Origin: Clostridia bacterium
Lineage (GTDB): Bacteria; Bacillota; Sulfobacillia; SLMV01
Direction: 5' to 3'
Length of the DNA stretch: 21,288 nt
Assembly: GCA_003554565.1 (NCBI GenBank)
Contig: PWGR01000016.1
Location: forward strand, 1 to 21,288
Translations under genes and position numbers: made by a program
Notes under the pieces: model-generated
What the model saw: the letters and a program-made list of their open reading frames with translations, nothing else
What the model was told of the DNA's origin: nothing
Databases searched by the model: none
In this document: piece by piece, positions 1-7,084 of the stretch
How positions within the stretch are numbered: the stretch's first letter is position 1
Layout: each line of letters opens with the position of its first letter

Positions 1-2
1 AG

Positions 3-938
3 ATGAATGTTCTCATCACCTACGAGGGCGTCGAGTCAGTCCGGGACACTCTCGAGAATGCCGCACCTGACGCACGTTTTCACTTTGCTTCCCCGGATGA
101 GGCGGCGGACCTTCTTCCGGCCATCAACATACTCTGGGGACGTCCCACGGAGGAGATAATCCGTGCTGCACCAAACCTGCGGTGGGTGCAGGTCAACTCC
201 GCGGGCGTCAACCAGCTCCCACTGCAGTCGCTTGTGGATCGCGGCATACTGCTTTGCAATGCCCGCGGTATGCACGGTCACACCATAGCTGATCACGTGA
301 TGTGTCTAATTCTGGCTCACAGCCGCAGCCTGCCCTTCCGCCTGCAGAACCAGCGCCGTCGGTGCTGGGACCGCAGCGGCGAAGCCTGGGAGCTGAACGG
401 GAGTACCCTCGGTGTCGTCGGCCTCGGGGGGATCGGACGGGAAGTCGCCCGCCGGGCGGGCGCGTTCGGGATGCACATTGTGGGGACCAACCGGAGCGGG
501 TCCCCTGTTCCCGGGGTGGATGAGGTCTACCCCAATCATCGTCTCGATGAGATGCTGCCCGTGTGCGATTACCTTGCCCTCTGCTGCCCGCTCACCCCGG
601 ACACCGAAAACATGATAGGTGAACGGCAGCTGCGCCTCCTTCCGGCGGGCGCCCACGTGGTGAACATCGCGCGAGGCAAAATCATTGTCGAAGAGGATCT
701 GATACGGGTACTCGAGGACGGCCACCTGGGTGGAGCTGGTCTGGATGTTTTTGTGCAGGAGCCCCTCCCGGAGGAATCGCCCCTGTGGGGGATGGAAAAC
801 GTCATTATCACCCCCCACGCGGCGGGCCGACAGAAGAACTACGCAGAGAAGGCCGGACGGCGGTTCGCAGAAAACCTTCGGCGCTGGAGCGAGGGCCGCG
901 ATCTCTGCTGGGCAGTCGATTATTCGCAGGGCTACTGA
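3..938 (+). CDS. D-2-hydroxyacid dehydrogenase, NAD(P)-dependent
   Basis: This 311-residue protein is a complete member of the D-isomer-specific 2-hydroxyacid dehydrogenase family, which interconverts 2-oxoacids and D-2-hydroxyacids with NAD(P)H in the cytoplasm. The Rossmann dinucleotide motif GLGGIG lies at residues 140-145. The family's catalytic triad is visible: Arg224 in NIARGK, Glu253 in VQEPLPEE and His272 in TPHAAG. The length is typical. The ATG is only two bases from the window edge, so no ribosome-binding site can be judged, but MNVLITYEG is a natural first beta strand. The gene runs convergent to the ylbF-like gene and overlaps its end by 7 bp. The substrate cannot be told from sequence; glyoxylate/hydroxypyruvate reductase-like enzymes are the nearest by feel. 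The family call is firm, the substrate is open. Confidence 0.93.
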   Translation: MNVLITYEGVESVRDTLENAAPDARFHFASPDEAADLLPAINILWGRPTEEIIRAAPNLRWVQVNSAGVNQLPLQSLVDRGILLCNARGMHGHTIADHVMCLILAHSRSLPFRLQNQRRRCWDRSGEAWELNGSTLGVVGLGGIGREVARRAGAFGMHIVGTNRSGSPVPGVDEVYPNHRLDEMLPVCDYLALCCPLTPDTENMIGERQLRLLPAGAHVVNIARGKIIVEEDLIRVLEDGHLGGAGLDVFVQEPLPEESPLWGMENVIITPHAAGRQKNYAEKAGRRFAENLRRWSEGRDLCWAVDYSQGY

Positions 939-1348
939 ACCGGCGGCGGGGAATCCTCGCCCGGCACACCATCTTCAGTTCCCGCGGGCCGGGGCGGCTC
1001 TGTCGATGTCCCGGGGAGGTGCAGAGACACCGCCTCGGCCACAATTTCCTGCACGTCGGCCAGAAGCTGTACCAGTTGGACCTCAGCCTGCAGGTATTCA
1101 CGGACTTCCGGTTTTTCCTCCAGTACCTGGCGCAGCCCGGCCAATTCCTCGCGCGCGGACTCGTCCAGTTCCTCGCCCATAAACTGCTGTGCCTGGTACT
1201 CCATCTGCTTGGCGCGGAATTTTTCTATGAGCTCCAGGCTCTCGTCATCATCCTGTATTTCGGCCTCTGCCCGCCGGTATCGCCTGTATTGCTGGGAGTT
1301 CTTGAGTGCCCGGGCCAGCTCATGCGCCCGGTCGTGTACATTCTCCAT
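932..1348 (-). CDS. YlbF/YmcA-family protein
   Basis: This 138-residue acidic, mostly helical protein looks like the Com_YlbF (DUF964) family. In Bacillus subtilis, YlbF and YmcA form a complex with YaaT that assists RNase Y in mRNA maturation and affects competence and biofilm formation. The N-terminal helix (A-x-E-L-A-x-A-L-K-N-S) and the later stretch ending in L-x-A-E-V-Q-L-V-Q-L-L are typical, and the last 25 residues are a proline-rich, probably disordered tail. I chose the ATG at 1348 because GGAGG sits 8 nt before it; the GTG at 1357 lies on that Shine-Dalgarno. It is the last gene of the minus-strand salvage operon, 42 bp after the thioesterase. No terminator is visible behind it, and its stop overlaps the convergent dehydrogenase. 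The family call is fairly sure; its exact role here is unknown. Confidence 0.82.
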   Translation of the reverse strand: MENVHDRAHELARALKNSQQYRRYRRAEAEIQDDDESLELIEKFRAKQMEYQAQQFMGEELDESAREELAGLRQVLEEKPEVREYLQAEVQLVQLLADVQEIVAEAVSLHLPGTSTEPPRPAGTEDGVPGEDSPPPVQ

Positions 1349-1390
1349 GTCTGCCACCTCCGTTGCGTAGTGGGAAAACTGCCGCGCGGC

Positions 1391-1819
1391 TCAACCCCGG
1401 CCGGTCAAAAACTTACCTGATGCCCGGGCCAGCACCTCCTCATGATCTGCATCAGCACATACGGTGGCGCTGGCCCAGAAGAGCCGCCCGCGGCGGCGCT
1501 CGAGGTACCCGCTCACCGAAAGCGGTGTCTTCACCGGTACCGGTCGTCTGTACCTCACCTGCAGTTCTACCGTCATGGTGTGCGCCGCACAGCTGTGATG
1601 GATTGCCCACCACATTGCATCATCGAGCACAGCGGCGACGGTCCCACCGTGAGCGATGTCGTCAAACCCGGCAAAATGCCCCGGGATCACACCGCGTGCG
1701 AAACTGCCGTCCGGCTCGGCAGGAAGGTAGTCCAGCTGCATTCCCTGCGGATTCTCTCTCCCACAAACCATGCATCCGGCGGAATCAGGTTCGCCTGTTG
1801 TATCAGTCACTATTTTCAC
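1391..1819 (-). CDS. Hotdog-fold (PaaI-type) thioesterase
   Basis: This is a protein of about 142 residues with the PaaI/4HBT hotdog pattern. An N-terminal C-x-x-C-G-x-E-N-P-x-G-M segment, common in this subfamily, precedes the central helix motif HGGTVAAVLDDAM, whose acidic pair supplies the usual catalytic carboxylate. Such enzymes hydrolyse acyl-CoA or acyl-ACP thioesters in the cytoplasm. The reading frame stays open back to an ATG at 1882, deep inside mtaD. I prefer the GTG at 1819, which overlaps the mtaD stop by 17 bp and starts just before the conserved region; no clear Shine-Dalgarno is present, so translational coupling to mtaD is likely. A second GTG at 1810 is possible. The substrate is unknown, and the tie to nucleoside salvage may be only shared transcription. 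Confidence 0.85.
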   Translation of the reverse strand: MKIVTDTTGEPDSAGCMVCGRENPQGMQLDYLPAEPDGSFARGVIPGHFAGFDDIAHGGTVAAVLDDAMWWAIHHSCAAHTMTVELQVRYRRPVPVKTPLSVSGYLERRRGRLFWASATVCADADHEEVLARASGKFLTGRG

Positions 1820-3119
1820 ACACTTTCTGCCGCAGATCCTCTGTACAGGCGGCGGCTCTGCTGATGATCTCGCCCTCGTCAACTGTGCGCAGCTGTCCCT
1901 GTCTTACGACGGGACGCCCCTGCACGTAGACATCGCGCACATCTCCGGGACCGGCTGCGTAGGCCAAAAGAGACAGGATGTCATGCTGGGGCGTGAGGTG
2001 GGCTGACTCAAGGCTCACCACCGTCACATCAGCTCTGTACCCCGGCACCAGCTGTCCGGCATCCTCGAGCCCCACCGCCCGGGCAGCCCCGCGGGTGGCC
2101 GAGTGCAGCATCTGGGCTGCGGGCAGGATTTCAGCATCGTGCCGCGTGCCCTTCTGCACCAGGGAGCCGCTGCGCATCTCGTTCCAGATATCCAGTCTGC
2201 CGGTGCTGCATGCTCCATCGGTACCGAATCCCACGCAAACCCCCGCGTTGATCATCTCAGCCAGTGGCGCTATGCCGCTGCCCAGCTTCTGATTGCTGAT
2301 CGAACAATGAGCGACGCCCACCCCTTCATCCGCCAGGCGGGCGATGTCCTCCTCATCGACATGCACGCAGTGAGCGGCGAGAAAGGGCTTTACACTCGTG
2401 ATTCCCAGATCGCACACGTGTTCAACCGGGGTCTTGCCGTATTGATGCTCTATCTGCTGCCCCTCGTCGCGGGTTTCCGCCAGGTGAATATGTATTCCGC
2501 AGCCCAGCTGCTCACCCAGGCGGGCCACCCGCTCGAGGTACTGGGGGGAGCAGGTATACGGTGCGTGCGGCCCCAGCTGTATCTGAATCATATCTTCGGG
2601 GTCGTCACCCCAGCGCTGTACCAGTTCGGCCGAGCGTTCCAGATCCTGTTCCGCCCCCGGGGCCTCCCCGATCAGGCCCAGTGACAGCACCGCCCGCATT
2701 CCCAGTTCCCTGCTTGCCCGGGCAATATGGTCTACGTGGAAGTACATGTCGGCATAGGTGCAGATGCCGCCCTTCAGCATCTCCAGTACGGCAAGTGCCG
2801 TGCCCCAGTATATGTGCTCCCCGGTCAGGTGGGCCTCTGCGGGCCATACCTCCTCCGCCAGCCAGCGCATCAGCGGGAGATCGTCGGCGTACCCACGGAG
2901 CAGGCTCATGCCGGCATGGCAGTGCGCGTTTACCAGTCCGGGCATAACTGCACACCCGGAGGCATCCACCCGCTCGGGGGAGAAGTCCGGGGGCACCTCA
3001 CCTTCTGATGCCACCCGCACTATTGTGCCATCCCGGATACAAAGATCACCGCGCGTGACAGTGAGTATCTCGGACGGGTGCGGAACTACCAGTTCGCCTC
3101 CCTCGATCTGTACGTCCAT
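1803..3119 (-). CDS. mtaD: 5-methylthioadenosine/S-adenosylhomocysteine deaminase
   Basis: This 438-residue amidohydrolase matches the MTA/SAH deaminase family, which converts methylthioadenosine to methylthioinosine and S-adenosylhomocysteine to S-inosylhomocysteine, releasing ammonia. The metal and catalytic set is complete: H66 and H68 in VNAHCHAGMS, H212 and E215 in HIHLAET, H250/H253 in AAHCVH, and D301 in FGTDGA. The segment SNQKLGSGIAP and the late GYRADVTVV are also typical, and the length is usual for the family. The ATG at 3119 lies 18 bp after the degV stop; GAGGGGAG is 12 nt upstream, a rather long spacing. The gene sits with mtnP- and ahcY-like genes, which favours MTA/SAH over other amino-purine or chlorohydrolase substrates. 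Guanine or other deaminases of the same superfamily are less likely. Confidence 0.9.
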   Translation of the reverse strand: MDVQIEGGELVVPHPSEILTVTRGDLCIRDGTIVRVASEGEVPPDFSPERVDASGCAVMPGLVNAHCHAGMSLLRGYADDLPLMRWLAEEVWPAEAHLTGEHIYWGTALAVLEMLKGGICTYADMYFHVDHIARASRELGMRAVLSLGLIGEAPGAEQDLERSAELVQRWGDDPEDMIQIQLGPHAPYTCSPQYLERVARLGEQLGCGIHIHLAETRDEGQQIEHQYGKTPVEHVCDLGITSVKPFLAAHCVHVDEEDIARLADEGVGVAHCSISNQKLGSGIAPLAEMINAGVCVGFGTDGACSTGRLDIWNEMRSGSLVQKGTRHDAEILPAAQMLHSATRGAARAVGLEDAGQLVPGYRADVTVVSLESAHLTPQHDILSLLAYAAGPGDVRDVYVQGRPVVRQGQLRTVDEGEIISRAAACTEDLRQKVCENSD

Positions 3120-3137
3120 ATACTGCGTTCACTCCCC

Positions 3138-3971
3138 TCAGGCGCCAACTACCAGGGAGTTATCGCCGGTGTACGTGGATATGACGCTGTACATCGGCCC
3201 GACCAGGATTTCCCGCGGGTTGAACTGGGAAAGCTCGTCGGCCAGCCACTCGGCCCGGTCCCGGTTGCCGGCGTAACTGATGCCCACTATTCTCTGGTCA
3301 ATGTCCAGGATCTCCTCCCGCATCAACTCAAAAATCCGGTCGAACATCTTGTCCGTTCCCCGCACTCTCTCGTACGGCTCGATGGCCCCCTCAACATTGT
3401 GCAGAATCGGCTTGAGCCGCATGAGATCGGCCAATCTTCCCTTCCAGCGGGGTAGCCGTCCCCCCTTGACCAGGTTGGTAAGATCATCTATCGCGATAAA
3501 CGCCCGCTGGTGCTCGCGGACCCACTCGAGGTGCGAGACAATCTGATCCATATCCTCGCCTTCAGCAACCAGCTCGGCAGCCCGAATCACCTGGGCTCCC
3601 TGCGCCAGGGTTGCCACCAGCGTGTCGAAAACCACCACGTCCGCCTCGACCATCTGTGCGGCCACATGAGCCGACTGGACCGTGCCGCTCAGCTGGCTGG
3701 AGAGGCACAGGCACAATATGGGCCCGCGGTCCTGCAGGGACTGGAAAACCTCGTAGAACTCTCCCGGGGAGGGTTGTGAAGTGGTTGGCAGATCCTCGGC
3801 CTGTCTCATATCCTGCAAAAACTGATCCGGTTCCCGTTCACCGTCCTTGAAGGATTCTCCCTCCAGTGTGACGGTAAGGGGAACGACTGTTATGTCATGC
3901 TCTTCTGCTACCTCCGGTGGCAGATCCCCCGCACTGTCGGTGACAATCTGAATCCGCTTATCTGTCAACAC
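3138..3971 (-). CDS. DegV family fatty-acid-binding protein
   Basis: This 277-residue protein carries the DegV hallmarks in order: VTDSAGDLP (10-18), TSQPSPGEF (64-72), SSQLSGT (91-97), the DDL-x-x-L-x-K-GGR helix (162-172) and KPIL (187-190). DegV/FakB proteins bind a single fatty acid; in Gram-positive bacteria FakB presents it to the kinase FakA for phosphorylation and entry into phospholipid synthesis. No FakA-like partner is in this window. It starts at GTG 3971 with GGAGAGGAG a few bases upstream, 24 bp after ahcY. Its place between ahcY and mtaD is odd, since no link between fatty-acid binding and AdoMet salvage is established. The family is secure; membership of the true FakB group is not shown. 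Confidence 0.92.
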   Translation of the reverse strand: MLTDKRIQIVTDSAGDLPPEVAEEHDITVVPLTVTLEGESFKDGEREPDQFLQDMRQAEDLPTTSQPSPGEFYEVFQSLQDRGPILCLCLSSQLSGTVQSAHVAAQMVEADVVVFDTLVATLAQGAQVIRAAELVAEGEDMDQIVSHLEWVREHQRAFIAIDDLTNLVKGGRLPRWKGRLADLMRLKPILHNVEGAIEPYERVRGTDKMFDRIFELMREEILDIDQRIVGISYAGNRDRAEWLADELSQFNPREILVGPMYSVISTYTGDNSLVVGA

Positions 3972-3995
3972 GTATCTCCTCTCCCCTGATCCTCC

Positions 3996-5249
3996 TCACA
4001 TCTGCCAGCTCTGCAGGTAACCGCGCTGGTCCTCCGTGAGCTGGTCGATTGAAATTCCCAGCGCCCGGAGCCGGATTGCGGACACTTCCCGGTCGATATC
4101 ACGACTGACCGGGTGCACACCCGGCGCCAATGCCGGATTGTCGACCAGGTACTTGAGCGCCAGGACCTGCAGGCCAAAACTCAGATCCATTATCTCCGCC
4201 GGGTGGCCATCCGCGCAGGCGAGGTTCACCAGCCGACCCTCGCCGAGGAGATAGACCCGCCTCCCGCCCGGCAGACGGTACTCCGCCACATTCGCACGGG
4301 CTTCGTTAACTTCCTCGCTCATATCTGCCAGACCCTCCACATCAATTTCCACATTGAAGTGCCCGGCGTTTGCCAGAATTGCCCCGTCCTTCATGACCTC
4401 ATAGTGACGCTGCGCAATGACATCCCGGCAGCCGGTGGTGGTGACGAAGATGTCACCGGTCCGCGCGGCCTCGTCCATAGTCGCGACATCACAACCATCC
4501 ATCAGCGCCTCGTTGGCGGCTATGGGATCGACCTCGGTCACCAGGACCCGCGCGCCCAGGCCCCGGGCCCGCAGTGCAACACCCTTTCCGCACCAGCCGT
4601 ATCCGGCCACCACTACCTGTTTTCCGGCAATGACCAGGTTGGTGGTTCTGAGGATGCCGTCCCAGACCGATTGCCCAGTACCATAACGATTGTCGAACAG
4701 GTACTTGGACAGGGCATCATTTACCGCCATCATGGGAAACTGCAGCTTTTCCGCCTCGGCCATGGCCCGCAGGCGCAAAAGCCCTGTGGTGGTCTCCTCG
4801 GCCCCGCCCACGACGTAATCCAGGGAGTCCGCCTCTTCGTGCATGAGACTTACCAGGTCCCCGCCGTCATCTATTATGAGATGGGGGCGAAACTCTGCGA
4901 TGCGGCTGATGAACTCCTCGTATTCCCCGGGCGTCGCCCCGTACCAGCTGTGCACCATCACACCGCTTCTGGCGAGGGCAGCGGCCACGTCGTCCTGGGT
5001 GGAAAGTGGGTTGGAGCCGGTTATTGCCACCTGCGCCCCCAGCTCAGAGAGAGTCTGCGCCAGGTAGGCAGTCTTGGCTTCCAGATGCAGGCATATCCCG
5101 ACACGGTAGCCGGAAAACGGCTGTTTATGACCCAGCTCCCGCTGCAGCGCGGCGAGCACCGGCATGTGCTCCCGTACCCAGGCGATCTTCTGCCCCCCCG
5201 CGGGCGCGAGCTCCCGGTTGCGAATAGTACTGCCCTCCGCCTCCTTCAT
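3996..5249 (-). CDS. ahcY: S-adenosyl/S-inosyl-homocysteine hydrolase
   Basis: This 417-residue protein is a SAH hydrolase homologue, which cleaves S-nucleosylhomocysteine to nucleoside and homocysteine with bound NAD. Catalytic positions are kept: H55, D128, E152, K182, D186, H297 and H349 (human H55, D131, E156, K186, D190, H301, H353). The NAD motif is AGYGWCGKG at 215-223. It is of the short type, ending in LTEDQRGYLQSWQM and lacking the K-P-x-x-Y-R-Y tail of eukaryotic and most bacterial enzymes. The adenine-reading T57 and E59 of the human enzyme are E57 and K59 here (H-L-E-A-K-T), which may mean an inosyl substrate. The frame is open upstream to 5576, but that part is antisense-like translation of mtnP. 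I chose the ATG at 5249, which overlaps the mtnP stop as ATGA and has a strong purine-rich Shine-Dalgarno. Confidence 0.93.
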   Translation of the reverse strand: MKEAEGSTIRNRELAPAGGQKIAWVREHMPVLAALQRELGHKQPFSGYRVGICLHLEAKTAYLAQTLSELGAQVAITGSNPLSTQDDVAAALARSGVMVHSWYGATPGEYEEFISRIAEFRPHLIIDDGGDLVSLMHEEADSLDYVVGGAEETTTGLLRLRAMAEAEKLQFPMMAVNDALSKYLFDNRYGTGQSVWDGILRTTNLVIAGKQVVVAGYGWCGKGVALRARGLGARVLVTEVDPIAANEALMDGCDVATMDEAARTGDIFVTTTGCRDVIAQRHYEVMKDGAILANAGHFNVEIDVEGLADMSEEVNEARANVAEYRLPGGRRVYLLGEGRLVNLACADGHPAEIMDLSFGLQVLALKYLVDNPALAPGVHPVSRDIDREVSAIRLRALGISIDQLTEDQRGYLQSWQM

Positions 5250-6034
5250 CGGCCCAGCCCCTCCCCTCCAGTTTCCGCCAGGCGGGTGATCAAACCGGAC
5301 ATTACCTGGCCAATCTGTGCCTGGTTCTGCTCCATGGCCTCCTGGACCTCCTCGTGCGTGAGCGGCGAATCGCTCAGTCCCGCACCATAGTTGGTGACGA
5401 GAGATATCGCAGCATACTTCAACCCCATCTCGTTTGCCAGGACCACTTCGGGGACGTTGGTCATTCCGACGACATCCCCGCCGAGTTTTGCAAACATTTC
5501 GATCTCCGCCGCCGTTTCGAACCGCGGGCCCTCCGTGCACACATAAGTGCCGCGGGGCCTCAGCTGCAGGTCGCACGCCTCGGCGACATCAATCAGAATG
5601 TGCCGCATGGATTCGTCGTAAGGATAGGTCATGTCGGTGTGCTGGACGCCCTCCGGGCCGCCGTCAAAGAATGTGTAGCTGCGTCCGCTGGTGAAATCCA
5701 AAAATTGATCCAGCAGGACCAGCTCACCGGGATGGATCCTCTCCCGCAGCGAACCCACCGCCGTGGTTCCCAGCACGCACGTCACCCCGAGCTGCTTCAG
5801 GGCCAGGATGTTGGCGTGGTAATTGATCCTGTGCGGTGGGATGGAATGCCCCGCACCGTGTCGGGCCACAAACACCACGGAAAGCTCCTCGCCGTCATCT
5901 CGGCTGTAGCGGCCGAGCTCCGCGTTGACCACACCCCGTTCCGTCCTGATAAGGGTCTCTCTTTCCGGGGTGAGCACGGGAAGATCATACACCCCCGAAC
6001 CCCCAATTATACCCAGCTTCTCCGCAATAGGCAC
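5246..6034 (-). CDS. mtnP: 5'-methylthioadenosine/methylthioinosine phosphorylase
   Basis: This 262-residue protein belongs to the PNP/MTAP family. The phosphate-site motif IGGSGVYDL opens it, followed by ARHGAGHSIPPHRINYHANI, the EGPRFET segment (169-174) and GMTNVPEVVLANE (190-202). These enzymes split methylthio- or ordinary purine nucleosides with phosphate. The base-recognition segment is V-T-N-Y-G-A-G (213-219): human MTAP has T-D-Y-D, whose two aspartates contact adenine, whereas 6-oxopurine enzymes use Asn there. I therefore lean to methylthioinosine (or inosine) as substrate, fitting the mtaD deaminase downstream. It starts at GTG 6034, 6 bp after the MarR stop, with AAGGGG 9 nt upstream, and overlaps ahcY by 4 bp. 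The family is certain; base preference is inferred. Confidence 0.92.
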   Translation of the reverse strand: MPIAEKLGIIGGSGVYDLPVLTPERETLIRTERGVVNAELGRYSRDDGEELSVVFVARHGAGHSIPPHRINYHANILALKQLGVTCVLGTTAVGSLRERIHPGELVLLDQFLDFTSGRSYTFFDGGPEGVQHTDMTYPYDESMRHILIDVAEACDLQLRPRGTYVCTEGPRFETAAEIEMFAKLGGDVVGMTNVPEVVLANEMGLKYAAISLVTNYGAGLSDSPLTHEEVQEAMEQNQAQIGQVMSGLITRLAETGGEGLGR

Positions 6035-6040
6035 GCTCCA

Positions 6041-6547
6041 TCACCCCTTCTGACGGTTTTCACCCTGGCCCTTTCGGCTGTCGCACTTCTCTTCTCCCTG
6101 ATCTCTCTCCTTCATCAGCCTGTAAAGCATCTCCAGCGAGCGCTCCAGTTCCCCCACGCCCTCATCGCAGAAGTGGTCCGTAATCTCGGACAGATACTGC
6201 AGCCGGGCCATCATGACCTGCTCCAACAGTTCCCGTCCTTTCGGCCGCGCCCGCAGACGGATCACCCGGCGATCTTCGGTGTCCCGCACCCGCTGCACCA
6301 GGTCATTTCGTTCCATTCTATCGATCAGGTCTGTTACGGTGCTGGAGGCGAGGTACAGATGCCGGCAGAGATTGCCCATGGTCAGGTTGTCGTGCCGAAT
6401 GACCACAATGAGGGCATTGAACTGGGGCGGGGTGATCTCAAAATCAGAGAGTATCTCGCGCCCGTGTCTCCGTACAATCACACTGGTCTGTCTCAGCAGG
6501 TATTCGATGTTCCGTACCTGCTCATCAAAATCACTGGGTTCGAGCAT
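6041..6547 (-). CDS. MarR-family transcriptional regulator
   Basis: This 168-residue protein is a winged-helix regulator of the MarR type, which binds palindromic operators as a dimer and is usually released by a small ligand. The recognition helix is near residues 64-80 (LYLASSTVTDLIDRMER) and the wing shows the typical T-E-D-R-R-V-I-R-L (90-98). The C-terminal tail of about 20 charged residues is not conserved in the family and looks disordered. I chose the ATG at 6547, which has GGGAGG at 5 nt; the ATG at 6580 lies within a palindrome (6570-6583) and has no Shine-Dalgarno. mtnP follows after 6 bp, so the regulator heads the salvage operon and probably controls it. Its ligand is unknown; MTA, SAH or a purine would fit. 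Confidence 0.9.
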   Translation of the reverse strand: MLEPSDFDEQVRNIEYLLRQTSVIVRRHGREILSDFEITPPQFNALIVVIRHDNLTMGNLCRHLYLASSTVTDLIDRMERNDLVQRVRDTEDRRVIRLRARPKGRELLEQVMMARLQYLSEITDHFCDEGVGELERSLEMLYRLMKERDQGEEKCDSRKGQGENRQKG

Positions 6548-6569
6548 GAATGCCTCCCTTCTGGCGAAA

Positions 6570-6583
6570 GCAATTTGCATTGC
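6570..6583. promoter_or_regulatory. Putative MarR operator palindrome
   Basis: GCAAT-TTGC-ATTGC forms a 14-bp inverted repeat with 5-bp perfect arms, about 23 bp upstream of the chosen MarR start and inside the 65-bp gap behind ndk. MarR proteins often autoregulate through sites of this size. No convincing -10/-35 pair is visible beside it, so its function is inferred from position and symmetry only. Confidence 0.35.
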
Positions 6584-6612
6584 CGACGCGAATTCCGGTT
6601 CGACCGCCTCAC

Positions 6613-7035
6613 TCAGAGCTCGTCGTCGGCGAAAAACAGGGAAATCTCCCTGTGGGCGGACTCCTCAGAGTCTGAACCGTGTACCAGATTCTTCTCGATA
6701 TCCAACCCAAAATCCCCCCTGATGGTACCCGGAGTTGCCTCTATCGGGTCCGTGGCGCCCATGGTTGAGCGGGCTGCTTCTATCGCCTTATCCCCGGACC
6801 ACACCATCGCCACCACCGGGCCGGACGTTATGTACTCGATCAGAGAGGAAAAAAACGGTTTCTCGGCGTGCATCTCGTAGTGTCTTTTCGCCAGCGATTC
6901 GTCAACGTGCATTACCTTGGCGGCAACCAGGCGGAGTCCCCGGCGTTCGAGACGGGAAATTATTTCTCCCACCAGCCCACGCTGCACCCCATCCGGTTTG
7001 ACCATGATAAATGTGCTCTGTCTGTCATCGTGCAT
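6613..7035 (-). CDS. ndk: Nucleoside diphosphate kinase
   Basis: This 140-residue protein is a standard Ndk, which transfers the gamma phosphate of ATP to nucleoside diphosphates through a phosphohistidine. The N-terminal FIMVKPDGVQRGLVGEI, the MGATDPIEATPGTIRGDFG block and the active-site NLVHGSDSEESA with His119 are all present, and length is normal. The ATG at 7035 is the only in-frame start consistent with the family N terminus, but the Shine-Dalgarno AAGGAGG is about 25 nt away with a small hairpin between (see 7037-7067). The salvage operon follows after 65 bp on the same strand, so ndk may be its first gene or transcribed separately. Confidence 0.96.
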   Translation of the reverse strand: MHDDRQSTFIMVKPDGVQRGLVGEIISRLERRGLRLVAAKVMHVDESLAKRHYEMHAEKPFFSSLIEYITSGPVVAMVWSGDKAIEAARSTMGATDPIEATPGTIRGDFGLDIEKNLVHGSDSEESAHREISLFFADDEL

Positions 7036-7036
7036 T

Positions 7037-7067
7037 GCGTTCGGGCGTTTTGCCCTCGCACCTCCTT
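7037..7067 (-). promoter_or_regulatory. ndk Shine-Dalgarno separated from ATG by hairpin
   Basis: On the minus strand AAGGAGG (7067-7061) is followed by GCG, then a stem GGGC (7055-7052) / GCCC (7046-7043) with loop AAAAC, then CGC (7039-7037) that can pair with the GCG, and the ATG follows at 7035. Unfolded, the spacing of about 25 nt is too long; folding of the inner stem would cut it to roughly 12 nt. Structure-assisted spacing is known from phage T4 genes. The effect here is inferred. Confidence 0.4.
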
Positions 7068-7084
7068 GTGGGAAACCGTTGTGC

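Noticed and set aside
5250..5576. N-terminal extension of ahcY by 109 codons
   Set aside because: It overlaps the mtnP coding region in another frame and has no similarity to SAH hydrolase; the ATG at 5249 fits the family start and the ATGA coupling.
5354..6880. Plus-strand open frame of 508 codons
   Set aside because: It lies antisense to the well-supported mtnP, MarR and ndk genes, shows no domain motif and has no ribosome-binding site.
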